DNA from: Methanomicrobia archaeon
Lineage (GTDB): Archaea; Halobacteriota; Bog-38; Methanoflorentales; Methanoflorentaceae
Direction: 5' to 3'
Assembly: GCA_015660915.1 (NCBI GenBank)
Contig: JACTTZ010000004.1
Coordinates: 1-64,000, forward strand
Length of the DNA: 64,000 nucleotides
The position numbers were made by a program, and so were the translations under genes. The notes beneath the pieces are model-generated. The model was not told where the DNA came from. It did not search any database and saw only the letters and a program-made list of their open reading frames with translations. Positions 20,144-31,191 of the stretch are shown piece by piece; position 1 is the first letter of the stretch, and each line of letters starts with the position of its first letter.

Positions 20144-20284
20144 CCAAGACTCCTTTTGTAAGCTCACGATCGCCGGTATTTGGTTTGGTGTGTTCCCCAA
20201 TGCGCAACTATCCATTTAAACCTTTTTTTCTCGGGCTGCGCTATCAGATGAGTTATATAGCGGCCGCAGCAACTAGTAGTCCAC

Positions 20285-20358
20285 GGGCCTGTAGTATAGT
20301 CTGGATAGCACAGCGGCCTCCGGAGCCTCAAACCCGGGTTCAAATCCCGGCAGGCCCG
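20285..20358 (+). tRNA. tRNA-Arg(CCG)
   Basis: 7-bp acceptor GGGCCTG/CAGGCCC; T arm CCGGG-TTCAAAT-CCCGG; anticodon loop CTCCGGA; TATA-like agttatatag about 25-30 nt upstream. D and anticodon stems each contain one mismatch. Confidence 0.85.
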
Positions 20359-20465
20359 CTTTTCCTCGCCGTGCCAGTATTACCCTCCGCGCGGTTCTAC
20401 GCACGTGCCGTTACCATCGGAAAGCAAACCGATTGGCTTGCACCACCGTTTTTTCGAACCGTTTC

Positions 20466-21179
20466 CTACCTGAAACCATCGAGAACGCGACGCGTCACTT
20501 CGAGTCGCACGACGTTAAACGGCACGTTACAGAAAGGAAACAGTCGAATTTCGATAATGTCACCCGTGAACGGATCAACAACGAGTGGGAAGTCCGCACA
20601 GACCATCGGTCGATCCGCATAGACGCGGCAACGATCATCCTCGCCAAGAAACTCACACGGCTTTGCTTTTTTGAGTGTGTGCGTATAGCGACGGTCTTGG
20701 GCGTCGACGAACGGCATGCAATGCTGTGCAACGAACTCCTCGAACGACAGCTTAAAGTGCGTGCTTAAGCGCGCCACGTCAGCAGACGTCAGCCTGACGA
20801 TATCAAAATAGCAACAGCCGGGAAGCGCACAGTCAGCGCATAAAAGTGCCGACGCAGCGTCTGCACGAAGATTGTTTTTGGACAATCGCTCGGTCGGCAA
20901 TGCAAAGTGCCATCCCCATTCGCGTTCAGCGATGACTTCGTCAACGGCACGCTGTATGCTTTCGATAGCGCCTGCATCCAGCGCCTGCATCCCCGCGCGC
21001 ACCTTCGCAGTCAGCGCGCGGCGTAGCTCGTCCTGTCGTCCCGGCTCAAACAGACGGCCGTAGGAATCACTAGAAGCCCAACGAGCATCATGCTCTTTGG
21101 CCACGCGACGTGCGTCGCCTCTTCTGTGCCGTTTGGTCACCACTCGTTCATTGCTCCTGCTCTCCTTTGCCGCAGTCAC
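20466..21179 (-). CDS. YkgJ-family cysteine cluster protein
   Basis: CADCALPGCCYFDIVRLT ... CEFLGEDDRCRVYADRPMVCADFP ... FPFC. Confidence 0.88.
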   Translation of the reverse strand: MTAAKESRSNERVVTKRHRRGDARRVAKEHDARWASSDSYGRLFEPGRQDELRRALTAKVRAGMQALDAGAIESIQRAVDEVIAEREWGWHFALPTERLSKNNLRADAASALLCADCALPGCCYFDIVRLTSADVARLSTHFKLSFEEFVAQHCMPFVDAQDRRYTHTLKKAKPCEFLGEDDRCRVYADRPMVCADFPLVVDPFTGDIIEIRLFPFCNVPFNVVRLEVTRRVLDGFR

Positions 21180-21382
21180 GGTCTCTCACCGCACCCTTAT
21201 AGAGCTTCCCGCGCCCCGTGTTGGCGAACGCCGCTGCACGCTGAAGCAGCTGCACTTTTGCACAGATGGCCGATGCACGTAGGCGGCGAATACGTGGCAG
21301 GCGCAGGAGCGACGTAAATAAAGGCTGGCTTTCAGTCCCTTTTTCACAAGAAACCTATTAATGCTAGGATGCGTTCTTTAGA

Positions 21383-22444
21383 ATGATGTCAGACAAGCTA
21401 GACGGTTTGCGGAACTTGCTTGAGCGACTATCAAATGCTCACGGCGTTTCCGGACACGAGGGAAGCTCCCGTGACATACTCACGCACGAGCTCACGCCCT
21501 ACGTCGACGAGATCAGGATTGACGCGTTCGGCAATCTGATCGCCACTAAGAAAGGAAAAGGGCCGTCTGTTATGCTCTCAGCGCACATGGATGAGGTGGG
21601 CCTTTCGGCGAAGTACATTGACGAAAACGGATTCATCTACTTCATCGGCATCGGCGGTTGGTTCGACCAAACGCTGTTAAACCAGCGCGTCAAACTCCAC
21701 GGAATCAAAGGCGCCGTCCCGGGAGTGATCGGTTCAAAGCCGCCGCATATCCTCGAGGAGGAGGAAAAGAAGAAACCGATCCCGATGAAGGACATGTTCA
21801 TCGACATCGGTGCCGCAAGCGCAGAAGAGGCAGAAAGCCTCGGCGTGACAATCGGCACGCCGGTCACGATCGATCGCCAGTTTACGCCGCTTTCGAACAA
21901 CCTCGTTACCGGAAAGGCGCTCGACGATCGAGCAGGGTGCGCGATGATGATCGAGGCAATAAAACGCACGAAGACGACGACCACCGTATTTGCGGTCGGA
22001 TCGACGCAGGAGGAGGTCGGCTTGAAAGGCGCCAAGACGGCGTCATTTGGACTAAATCCCGACGTCGCCATAGCCACCGAGACCAATATCGCGGGCGACT
22101 ATCCCGGAATCGAAAAGAAGATGGCGCATTTGGAGCTCGGTAAGGGCCCCTCCGTCACCGTCGTTGACGGGGGCGGCCGCGGGCTCATCACCCCCGACTC
22201 GGTACTTCGCTGGACCGAAGAGACGGCGGCGAAGGCTCAAATCGCTTACCAGCGCGACGTCAGCTCGGGCGGTACCACTGACGCTACGGCGATCAACCTT
22301 ACGCGGGCCGGGATCCCCGCCGGCGTGGTGAGCGTCGTCACGCGGTACCTGCATACCCCCGTCGAAGTACTTAACCTCGAAGACCTTGATGCCGCCGCCG
22401 AACTGGTTGCCCGAATGCTTGAGACCGTCGGCGACTACTTTTAA
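21383..22444 (+). CDS. M42 family metallopeptidase
   Basis: 353 aa; MLSAHMDEVG, LDDRAGCAMMIEA, STQEEVGLKGA, ETNIAGDYPG. Confidence 0.95.
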   Translation: MMSDKLDGLRNLLERLSNAHGVSGHEGSSRDILTHELTPYVDEIRIDAFGNLIATKKGKGPSVMLSAHMDEVGLSAKYIDENGFIYFIGIGGWFDQTLLNQRVKLHGIKGAVPGVIGSKPPHILEEEEKKKPIPMKDMFIDIGAASAEEAESLGVTIGTPVTIDRQFTPLSNNLVTGKALDDRAGCAMMIEAIKRTKTTTTVFAVGSTQEEVGLKGAKTASFGLNPDVAIATETNIAGDYPGIEKKMAHLELGKGPSVTVVDGGGRGLITPDSVLRWTEETAAKAQIAYQRDVSSGGTTDATAINLTRAGIPAGVVSVVTRYLHTPVEVLNLEDLDAAAELVARMLETVGDYF

Positions 22445-22483
22445 CGTTCTGGAGCGGTTCAAGCGACCGACGCCGCGAGCGTG

Positions 22484-22500
22484 AGAGCTTATATATAGTG
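22484..22500 (+). promoter_or_regulatory. TATA-box region upstream of leuA
   Basis: gagcttatatatagtg, about 25-30 nt before the GTG at 22519. Confidence 0.6.
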
Positions 22501-22518
22501 ACGGCTTCATTTTACCGC

Positions 22519-24022
22519 GTGGAAGTGACTACCGTGAGGGATCGCTTTATTTAACGATATCAAGTTTTTCGACACGACCCTGCGCGACGGCGAGCAGACT
22601 CCTGGTGTGTCGCTCACGGCCGAGAAGAAACTGTGGATTGCTAAGGCCCTCGACAAGCTCGGCGTAGATGTGATCGAGGCGGGATCCCCAATCACGTCGG
22701 AAGGCGAGCGTACTGCCATCAGAGGCGTGACGCACGAAGGATTACGTGCTGAGATCTGTAGCTTTTCGCGTGCCCTTACGGGGGATATCGATTACTGTCT
22801 TGCGTGCAACGTCGACTCGGTGCACCTTGTCGTGCCCGTGTCGGACTTGCACATCGAAAAGAAGCTGCGCAAAGACCGAGCGGCCGTGCTTCGCATGGCT
22901 GTGGATACGACCGCATACGCCGTCGATCATGGCCTCATAGTGGAGCTCAGCGCCGAAGACGCGTCACGAGCCGACGCTGATTTTTTGCGCGAGTTCTATC
23001 GCCAAGGCGTCGCCGCGGGCGCGCAACGGCTCTGCTACTGTGACACCGTAGGCGTGCTCGTTCCCGATCGCGCGGCAGCGCAGTTCGCCGACCTCGCTCA
23101 CATCGCGCCCATAAGCGTCCACTGCCACGATGATTTTGGCCTCGCTACGGCCAATTCCATCGCGGCTCTTGGCGCTGGCGCAACCCAGGTGCACGCAACG
23201 GTGAACGGTCTGGGCGAACGGGCCGGAAACGCGTCGCTTGAAGAGCTCGTGATGGCGCTCGAATCGCTCTATGGCTACAAGACACGCCTAAAAACGACCG
23301 AGCTCTATCTTATTTCGAGGCTCGTCAGCCGGCTGACCGGGGTGCCCGTTGCCCAAAACAAACCGATTGTCGGGGAGAATGCGTTCACTCACGAGTCGGG
23401 TATCCACACCCACGGTTTGCTGGCAGATACGCGGACGTATGAGCCGATCACCCCGGAAATGGTGGGCCGAGAGCGACGAATTGTGCTCGGAAAGCACGCA
23501 GGCAGCGCGTCGGTGCACCTCGCTCTTAAGGAGCTCGGCCTCGACGCGAGCGACGAGCAATTAGGCGGCATATTAAAACGCGTCAAGGAGCTCGGTGACA
23601 AGGGAAAACGCGTTACCGACGCGGATTTGCAAGCCATCGCCGACGCCGTGCTCGAGATCAATCGTGAGGCGCGGATAAAGCTGCAAGAGCTGACAGTGGT
23701 GTCGGGAAACATCGTGACGCCGACGTCGTCAATCAAGCTCTTGGTCGACGACCAGGAGGTCGTCGAAGCGGGTATTGGCCTGGGACCTGTCGATGCCGCG
23801 ATAAACGCCCTTAGGAAGGCGATAGGAAAGCTTGCAGATATAACGCTCGAAGAATACCACGTCGACGCCATCACCGGGGGGACCGACGCACTCGTTGAGG
23901 TGTGGGTAAAGCTCAGCCGAGACGGACACATTATAACGGCCCGCGGGGCGCGCACTGACATCCTGATGGCGTCGGTTGAGGCGGTTGTTGAAGGCGTAAA
24001 CAGACTACTAACGTTGAAATAG
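22519..24022 (+). CDS. leuA: 2-isopropylmalate synthase (LeuA/CimA/homocitrate synthase family), 5' end apparently frameshifted; in-frame start in the track is 22607
   Basis: [26 protein letters not shown] lies upstream of the 22607 GTG in the same frame but has no start codon; [24 protein letters not shown]-terminal LeuA regulatory domain. Confidence 0.9.
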
Positions 24023-24035
24023 GTGGTGAGAAGCA

Positions 24036-25709
24036 ATGAACCTGACCGGTGCCAAGGCACTTATCAAAAGTCTCGAATACGAACACGTTGACACTATTTT
24101 CGGCATCCCCGGTGGCGTCGTCATTCCCATCTATGATGAACTTTATCAGCAGGATGCCATTACACACTACCTCGTGCGCCACGAACAAGCAGCAGCCCAC
24201 GCGGCTGACGGCTACGCGCGAGCGACCGGCAAAGTAGGCGTGTGCATGGCGACGTCGGGTCCCGGCGCCACGAACCTTGTCACGGGGATCGCGACCGCCT
24301 ACATGGATAGCGTGCCGATGATCGCGATCACCGGTCAGGTGACCACTGATCTCATCGGCAACGACGCCTTCCAAGAGGCCAACATAACGGGCATCACGCA
24401 GCCGGTCACTAAACACAACTACTTGCTTCACGATGCGAGCGAGATCCCGCAAACGATAAAAGAGGCGTTTCACATCGCGTCCACCGGGCGGCCAGGTCCC
24501 GTCCTAATCGATATCCCGAAGGACGTGCAGACGATGACTGCACCGTTTGATTATCCGAAAAAGGTGCACTTGCCCGGGTATCAGCCGACCTACGAAGGGC
24601 ATCCCGGCCAGATCAAGCGAGCGGCGAAGGCCATTTCGGAGGCCCACCGTCCCGTCATCTACGTCGGCGGCGGCGTCAAGATCAGTGGAGCTTCCGAGGA
24701 GGTCCGGGCTCTCGCTGAGACCATTCTGGCGCCCGTGACGATGACGCTCATGGGCATGGGGACGATGCCCGCTGACCACCCGCTGTCATTGGGGATGCTC
24801 GGCATGCACGGCACACGGTACGCGAACTACGCTGTCACCGAATCAGATCTCATCATAGCAATCGGGGCACGCTTCGACGACCGCGTGACGGGCAAGATCG
24901 CGAGCTTTGCGCCGAACGCGAAGATTATTCATATCGACATAGATCCTGCCGAAATCGGCAAGAACGTCAGAGTCGACATACCGATCGTCGGCGACGTGAA
25001 GCGAGTGCTCCAAAAACTCATGCCGATGCTCAAGCAGACGCGCACGAAAGAGTGGATGGAAAAAGTGCACACGTGGAAACGTGAATATCCGCTTGAGTTT
25101 GAGGTGACAGGTTTGCGGCCGCAATACGTCGTGCGAGAGATAAGCAGACTGTGCCCAGACGCGGTTGTCTGCACCGAGGTCGGGCAACACCAGATGTGGG
25201 CGGCGCAATACTTCAGCCATCGGCACCCGCGAAACTTCATTTCTTCGGGCGGCCTCGGGACGATGGGGTACGGGTTCCCCGCATCCATCGGAGCGAAGAT
25301 CGGTCGACCGGACGAAACCGTCTTTGATCTCGCAGGAGACGGCAGCTTCACCATGAACTGTCAGGAGCTTGCAACAGCCGTCGCCTACGACGTTCAGGTC
25401 AAGGTGGCGATCTTCAATAACGGTTACCTCGGCATGGTCCGGCAGTGGCAAGAACTCTTCTACGACCGCCGGTATTCCCAGACAAAGCTCTCAGAGATCA
25501 ACTTCGTGAAGCTCGCAGACGCGTTCGGCGCCCACGGAATACGCGTGGATTCGGCGAGTGAAGTCGCGCCGGCGATCAAAGAGGCGCTTGCGGTGCCAAA
25601 GCCCGTCATCATCGACTTCAGAATCGAACCCGAGGAGTGCGTGTGGCCCATGGTCCCAGCAGGGGCGGCTCTTAACGAAATAATCGACGCAAAGAGCGGG
25701 AAGGTGTAG
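24036..25709 (+). CDS. ilvB: Acetolactate synthase large subunit
   Basis: 557 aa; [41 protein letters not shown] motif [29 protein letters not shown]. Confidence 0.97.
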   Translation: MNLTGAKALIKSLEYEHVDTIFGIPGGVVIPIYDELYQQDAITHYLVRHEQAAAHAADGYARATGKVGVCMATSGPGATNLVTGIATAYMDSVPMIAITGQVTTDLIGNDAFQEANITGITQPVTKHNYLLHDASEIPQTIKEAFHIASTGRPGPVLIDIPKDVQTMTAPFDYPKKVHLPGYQPTYEGHPGQIKRAAKAISEAHRPVIYVGGGVKISGASEEVRALAETILAPVTMTLMGMGTMPADHPLSLGMLGMHGTRYANYAVTESDLIIAIGARFDDRVTGKIASFAPNAKIIHIDIDPAEIGKNVRVDIPIVGDVKRVLQKLMPMLKQTRTKEWMEKVHTWKREYPLEFEVTGLRPQYVVREISRLCPDAVVCTEVGQHQMWAAQYFSHRHPRNFISSGGLGTMGYGFPASIGAKIGRPDETVFDLAGDGSFTMNCQELATAVAYDVQVKVAIFNNGYLGMVRQWQELFYDRRYSQTKLSEINFVKLADAFGAHGIRVDSASEVAPAIKEALAVPKPVIIDFRIEPEECVWPMVPAGAALNEIIDAKSGKV

Positions 25710-25713
25710 CCCT

Positions 25714-26214
25714 ATGAAACACACCCTATCGGTCCTCGTCCAAAATAAGCCTGGCGTGCTTGCGAGAACGGCTGGCCTTTTCAGCAGACGAGGGTACAAC
25801 ATCGAGAGCCTTACCGTCGGCGTGACCGAAAACGAAAACGTTTCCCGGATGACCATCGTGGTGACCGGCGATGACACCGTGGTCGAACAAGTCACCAAGC
25901 AGCTTAACAAGCTCATCGAAGTCATTAAGGTGAGCGATCTCACGAAAGAGTCGTACGTAGACCGAGAGCTCGTGCTCATTAAAGTGACTGCAGACGGTTC
26001 AAATCGAGGCGAGATTATGCAGCTCGTCGACGTGTTCAGGGCGCGCATCGTTGACGTAGCTGCCAAGAGCCTTATCGTCGAGGTGACTGGTGATGAGGAA
26101 AAAATTGTGGCACTCATCGCCATGCTCAAGCAATTCGGCATCAAGGAGATTGTAAGGACGGGCACCCTCGCCCTAGGAAGGGGACCGAAGGTGATACAAA
26201 GCGGCAAAGACTAG
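25714..26214 (+). CDS. ilvN: Acetolactate synthase small subunit
   Basis: 166 aa; [39 protein letters not shown] domain. Confidence 0.96.
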   Translation: MKHTLSVLVQNKPGVLARTAGLFSRRGYNIESLTVGVTENENVSRMTIVVTGDDTVVEQVTKQLNKLIEVIKVSDLTKESYVDRELVLIKVTADGSNRGEIMQLVDVFRARIVDVAAKSLIVEVTGDEEKIVALIAMLKQFGIKEIVRTGTLALGRGPKVIQSGKD

Positions 26215-26399
26215 CGTTGCTACGTTTGATGATGAATCGCTGAACGGCTGACGCGGTGTATCGCCTCGTCGATATACGCGAAGGGCGTGGTGCGCAAACG
26301 GTTCTGAACCAAGGTGATGAAACGCTCGAAGCGCCGCAAGCTATTTTTGTGCCTTCACACATTAAACAAGCCAAAGCGGCAAAGCGGAGGGGTTAACAA

Positions 26400-27386
26400 A
26401 TGGTACAAATGTTCTACAACGAAGACGCTGACTTGAAAAATCTGAGCGACAAGAGAATCGCAATCTTGGGTTACGGCAGCCAAGGACACGCGCAAGCACA
26501 GAACCTGAAGGACTCGGGATTAGACGTCATCATTGGTCTGCGCAAGGGGCGATCGTGGGACCAGGCGCAAAAGGACGGCTTTAACGTCATGAGCGTCCAA
26601 GAGGCGGTAAAAAAGGGGGACATCGTGCAGGTGCTCCTCCCCGACGAGCGGCAAGCAGCTGTCTACGCAGCTGAAATCGAACCGCACCTCGAAGAGGGGA
26701 ACGCGCTTTCGTTTTCCCACGGCTTCAACATTCACTATAACCAGATCGTTCCCCCTGCATACGTTGATGTAGTTATGATTGCGCCAAAAGGACCGGGAGA
26801 CCTCGTGCGCCGTGTATATACGCAAGGAGAGGGCGTCCCCGCGTTAGTGGCTGTGTGGCAAGATTACACAGGGGCCGCATTCCAAACGGCGCTGGCCTAC
26901 GCCAAGGGCATCGGTGCCACGCGAGCGGGGGTCCTTGAGACGTCGTTTAAGGAAGAGACGGAGACTGACCTCTTTGGAGAACAAGCCGTCCTTTGCGGCG
27001 GAACAACTGCACTGATCAAAGCCGGCTTTGAGACGTTGGTCGAAGCAGGATATAAGCCGGAAATTGCCTATTTTGAATGTCTACACGAATTAAAGCTTAT
27101 AGTCGACCTTATCCATGAAGGTGGTCTTTCTTGGATGCGCCATTCAATCAGCGATACGGCGGAATATGGCGACCTCACGCGAGGCGAACGCATTATCAAT
27201 GACGCCACACGTGAAACCATGCGAGGGCTCCTCAAAGACATTCAAACAGGAGAGTTCGCACGCGAATGGATACTTGAGAACCAAGCTCACCGCCCTGTGT
27301 TCAACGCCCTCACACAAAAAGAGCGAGAGCACCCGATAGAAACAGTGGGTAGCAAGCTCCGCGCCATGATGTCGTGGCTCAAGTGA
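26400..27386 (+). CDS. ilvC: Ketol-acid reductoisomerase
   Basis: 328 aa; [51 protein letters not shown]. Confidence 0.98.
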   Translation: MVQMFYNEDADLKNLSDKRIAILGYGSQGHAQAQNLKDSGLDVIIGLRKGRSWDQAQKDGFNVMSVQEAVKKGDIVQVLLPDERQAAVYAAEIEPHLEEGNALSFSHGFNIHYNQIVPPAYVDVVMIAPKGPGDLVRRVYTQGEGVPALVAVWQDYTGAAFQTALAYAKGIGATRAGVLETSFKEETETDLFGEQAVLCGGTTALIKAGFETLVEAGYKPEIAYFECLHELKLIVDLIHEGGLSWMRHSISDTAEYGDLTRGERIINDATRETMRGLLKDIQTGEFAREWILENQAHRPVFNALTQKEREHPIETVGSKLRAMMSWLK

Positions 27387-27799
27387 TTTACCAACCGATT
27401 GGCTACGGCTGTTGCCCACCATTCCTTCCGCCTCAGCGCTCAGCGCGAGGTACAGCAGGATGGCTATGTACTATCGTTTGCGACGGCAGCCGCCTTTACT
27501 CAATCAAGGACTCCTCCGTACGAGACGGGGACAAGTCACCAAGCGCCTCTAAAATGGACGGCGATTGACCCGCGGAAACTGAATCAGCGACAAAAGCAAC
27601 GACTTTTTGAACTGTGAAGCTTTGAGTAGCATACCGTTGTAGCAAAGACTTATGAATGCTTTAGCCGCTGTGTAAGGGCCGTTTCGCGTTCGCCGCTCTT
27701 TCTCCAGCAGAACAACCACGGTTCGTGACGAGTCGGGGCGCGTAAAGACTCTTATACTCGCGTGAAGAAGGAGGAAGCAATAAACGGGACAGCAGTCCT

Positions 27800-28369
27800 A
27801 TGACGCACTTCACGCGCAACTTTCACGTCGGAGCGGCATTCGCTCTAGCTTTGCTCATGCTTGCGCTTTCAATTTGCGTCGTGGCAAGTCCTAGCAGTGC
27901 TTCGCTTGCAGCGACACGTGCAATGCCCGCCCAAGCCGTGCCCCAAACACGGTTGTCTGCTGCTTATACGGATGAAGGATTCCCTGTTGTGGCGATGCCG
28001 TATCTAGGCACAGTTCGCCTTATAATTGCTCAAAGCGAAATTCCTGACGTTTTGGTGCCCTCTGTAGTGCCTTCAGCCGAGCCAACGCTTCCCCAAGGGA
28101 ACCCAACTCCGCAATCGCCCAGCGTCTCAACGAACGTCAGCAATAGCGCGACGCTGAGCAGCACCGGAAATGGCTTCAGTCTCGACAAGATTGTAGGCAG
28201 TATCTCACCCTTCTTAATCATTGCACTAATTCCGCTTCTTTTCGTCATCGGAGCCTTATTCTATTTCTTTTTCATGGGCGACCAAGATCGCGGAACTCCC
28301 GATGAGGATCAAGAGGCCGACGCGGGACTAAGCAACGCTGACGAAGACACTGGGTGGAGGGAGCTCTAG
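27800..28369 (+). CDS. Secreted/membrane-anchored protein, unknown function
   Basis: 189 aa; N-terminal signal, Pro/Ser/Thr-rich linker, C-terminal TM FLIIALIPLLFVIGALFYFFFM, acidic tail. Confidence 0.7.
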   Translation: MTHFTRNFHVGAAFALALLMLALSICVVASPSSASLAATRAMPAQAVPQTRLSAAYTDEGFPVVAMPYLGTVRLIIAQSEIPDVLVPSVVPSAEPTLPQGNPTPQSPSVSTNVSNSATLSSTGNGFSLDKIVGSISPFLIIALIPLLFVIGALFYFFFMGDQDRGTPDEDQEADAGLSNADEDTGWREL

Positions 28370-28664
28370 CGACGCTCGATGTGAAGTGCACATGGCTGTT
28401 GTGCTCGAGTCGCAACGTTTCCAAACCCGTCAAGCGCGATACCTCGGAAAGCCGCAAGCCTCAAAATGTGAAAAAGCGCGCACTCGCGAATTGGCCTGAA
28501 CACGCGTGAACAGCTTCTGCAAAAACTGCTTAATATCGATTCAACGGTTATTTCTCGCCCAAAACGGGCCAACTAATAAAACGTTATATATTGTGCGGAT
28601 CATCAGAGGGGTGTGCACGAATGCCTGCCGCGCGTAACGGCCGCATTGAACGCAGGGTGATTCA

Positions 28665-28934
28665 ATGTCGGACAAAGAGGGTATCTTAAAGCAAAGCATC
28701 GAAATTCTCTCCCGCATTGTCGGCGATGACTCGGTGCCAAGAAACATCCGTCGCGCTGCAGACGAAGCTAAGACTCGGTTGCTTAATCGAGAGGAATCTG
28801 AGACGGTACGCGCTGCATATGCGATTTCAATACTCGACGATATAAGCAACGATCCCAACATGCCACTCCATACAAGGACCCTCATTTGGAACGTAGCAAG
28901 CCAGCTCGAGAAGGTTTCGATGGGGGGGCAATAA
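28665..28934 (+). CDS. UPF0147 family protein
   Basis: 89 aa; [27 protein letters not shown] ... [35 protein letters not shown]. Confidence 0.93.
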   Translation: MSDKEGILKQSIEILSRIVGDDSVPRNIRRAADEAKTRLLNREESETVRAAYAISILDDISNDPNMPLHTRTLIWNVASQLEKVSMGGQ

Positions 28935-29236
28935 CGGAAGTGAGACAGCTCTTGAAGTGTAGACGCGAAAGCGCTCAACAGGGACCCGCCTGCTTTTTGC
29001 GCACTGCGTGAATAGATTCTCCCCCCTTTATCGCAGACGCTTAAGCGAGGGGACGCAGTCATCTGATCATAGCTATTTACTAATATTAGAAAACAACAAA
29101 CAGGTCATTTTTTCGGATTTAGAGCTGGATATGGGGTGCAAAAACCTGAACGTACAGGCGAAAGAGGAATAATAATATATTATAACATACGAGTAGTTTT
29201 GCGCTCCTCCAAGCGGGAGCAACGCGCGGTGACCTA

Positions 29237-29518
29237 ATGGACGTCGACGAACAGGCCAAAAAGATAAAAAACTGGGCCAAACGATACGCAGAAAAAAAAG
29301 GCATCGAACTCAATCCCGACGAAGGCCGGGTCGATGAGGTCGCAAAGGGCCTAGCTGTCAGGCAAGAAAAGTTCGGAAAGCGTTACTGTCCTTGTCGCAT
29401 CATGACGGGAGACGCAGAAGAGGACAGAAAGATAATTTGCCCGTGCGCGTACCACGAAGAAGAGCTCAAAGAACACGGCATGTGTCATTGCAAGCTTTTT
29501 AGCACAAAAGAACAGTAG
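29237..29518 (+). CDS. Ferredoxin-thioredoxin reductase catalytic subunit-like protein
   Basis: 93 aa; YCPCRIMTG ... ICPCAYHEEELKEHGMCHCKLF (CPC/CPC/CHC). Confidence 0.92.
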   Translation: MDVDEQAKKIKNWAKRYAEKKGIELNPDEGRVDEVAKGLAVRQEKFGKRYCPCRIMTGDAEEDRKIICPCAYHEEELKEHGMCHCKLFSTKEQ

Positions 29519-29527
29519 AGGGAGTCA

Positions 29528-29965
29528 GTGATGAATCTAAAATCTAGCATACGGTATTTTGCGATTGTTGCCGCGTTATGCCTGCTGTGCGTTGGGATGA
29601 GCGGGTGCACGTCCATCTCGTCAGGCGGCTACGAGTTTAAAAGCGGAATAACGCCTCCTAAAGCAGTTAGCGACTTAATGAAGAACGGAACGGTCATCCT
29701 ATTCATCACGCAGAACAACTGCCCTGCTTGCGAGCAGGCACGACCGTTGATAACGTCTCTTCAATCGCAGTACAATGGCACGAACGTAACATTTGTAGAG
29801 TTCAACATCGACAATAACGTTACGTCAAGGATCATAGGCCAAACGTATGGCGTGACCTCGACTCCGACAACCGTTGTGTTGCGCAAGGACGGGGCTGCGG
29901 CGATCTTCGTTGGTGTCTTCGACTCGAACACGGTGAAAAGCGCCATTGAAGATGCGCGCAAGTAA
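29528..29965 (+). CDS. Thioredoxin-fold lipoprotein
   Basis: 145 aa; lipobox MSGC; CPAC active site in ITQNNCPACEQARP; GVTSTPTTVVLRKDG. Confidence 0.9.
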   Translation: MMNLKSSIRYFAIVAALCLLCVGMSGCTSISSGGYEFKSGITPPKAVSDLMKNGTVILFITQNNCPACEQARPLITSLQSQYNGTNVTFVEFNIDNNVTSRIIGQTYGVTSTPTTVVLRKDGAAAIFVGVFDSNTVKSAIEDARK

Positions 29966-29990
29966 CACAGGTCCCTGAGGACGCGCGCAA

Positions 29991-30653
29991 ATGGAAGTAA
30001 ATCCACTAATTGCATTTGGAGCGGGGCTTATTAGCATATTTTCTCCCTGCGTGTTACCCTTGCTACCGGCCATCGTCGCCTCATCAACGAATCGCGGCAA
30101 GCTCAGGCCAATCGCCATCGTTCTTGGTCTAAGCATATCATTCACGACCATGGGCCTCGTCGCATCAGCTTTTGGGGCCGCTTTTACAGCGTATAGCTCT
30201 TATCTCTTCGCAGCGGCAATACTACTGATTATTGCAATGGGGTTCTGGATGCTCTTCGATCTCCATTTACCCTACAACACACCAAGATTGGGCCTTATAG
30301 ATAGGGTGTCAAAAAAGACTTACGATATTCCGACCGAGGGCGTAGCCAGCGGGTTGGTTTTAGGGCTAGCGTTGGGGATAGTGTGGCTTCCATGCACCGG
30401 GCCGGTCCTCGCTACGATATTAACATGGGTGGCTGCAAACGGCAACATTATGACAGGCGGACTACTGCTCCTGACCTATTCTCTCGGCTTCGCCGTTCCT
30501 ATGCTCGCTATTGCCTATTCAGCTCGCCTGTCGTCGTCTCTCGCTGGTAAATCGTCCAAGACCATTTGGATTAAGCGCGTCGCTGGCGTAGTGCTCATTG
30601 CAGTCGGCGTATACTTGGCCCTACCATACCTACCAATGCTTACGCAAATTTGA
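29991..30653 (+). CDS. CcdA/DsbD-like cytochrome c biogenesis/disulfide transport membrane protein
   Basis: 220 aa; GLISIFSPCVLPLLPAIV; LGIVWLPCTGPVLATIL. Confidence 0.92.
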   Translation: MEVNPLIAFGAGLISIFSPCVLPLLPAIVASSTNRGKLRPIAIVLGLSISFTTMGLVASAFGAAFTAYSSYLFAAAILLIIAMGFWMLFDLHLPYNTPRLGLIDRVSKKTYDIPTEGVASGLVLGLALGIVWLPCTGPVLATILTWVAANGNIMTGGLLLLTYSLGFAVPMLAIAYSARLSSSLAGKSSKTIWIKRVAGVVLIAVGVYLALPYLPMLTQI

Positions 30654-31005
30654 TGCAGCTTCTCCGTAGAGTGACACGCCTTAACACGCATCGCCTCGTA
30701 CAAAAGAAAGAAATCGCTCCGTCGAACTACGCAATAAAAGTCGATGCACCCCTAATCGCCAGAAAGGCGAGGGCAGGTCAATTCGTCGTCGTGCGAGTTA
30801 ACGAACGAGGAGAGCGAATTCCGCTCACGATCGTCGAAACCTACCCTGATGACGGGCTCATCAAGATTATTAAGCAAGACGTGGGGCTCACCACGAAGAA
30901 GCTGCGGTGCATAGGCAAGGGGGGGGGCAGATCGCAGATCTCGTAGGCCAGCTCGGCATGCTAAAAACGTGAGAAAATGGGGGCCGTTGTTCTTGTTTCC
31001 GGCCC
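30650..31005 (+). pseudogene. SudB/NfnA-like (dihydroorotate dehydrogenase electron-transfer type) flavoprotein, 5' remnant, frameshifted in a G9 tract
   Basis: APLIARKARAGQFVVVRVNERGERIPLTIVETYPDDGLIKIIKQDVGLTTKKLRCIGKGG; another frame continues QIADLVGQLGMLKT*. Only about 110 of an expected 270-290 aa. Confidence 0.8.
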
Positions 31006-31191
31006 CGGGCGTTGGCTACGGGAAGAGCGACAATGTCCGATGACAAGATGATGCGATTCGGGCACGGAGAGGCAGTCCCGGTGCGTAAGGTAAAAAGGGT
31101 ATAGGTCCAACTAGTAGGATACATTGCAGACCATCCATAGAATGAAAAGGTTGTTCCGTATCGAAAACGCCGGACAGGCAGGGTCGGAGTT

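Noticed and set aside
23389-24060. 223-aa minus-strand ORF
   Set aside because: Antisense to leuA; Ser/Thr-rich shadow translation.
24843-25451. 202-aa minus-strand ORF
   Set aside because: Antisense to ilvB; no recognisable motif.
25491-26207. 238-aa minus-strand ORF
   Set aside because: Antisense to ilvB/ilvN; no motif.
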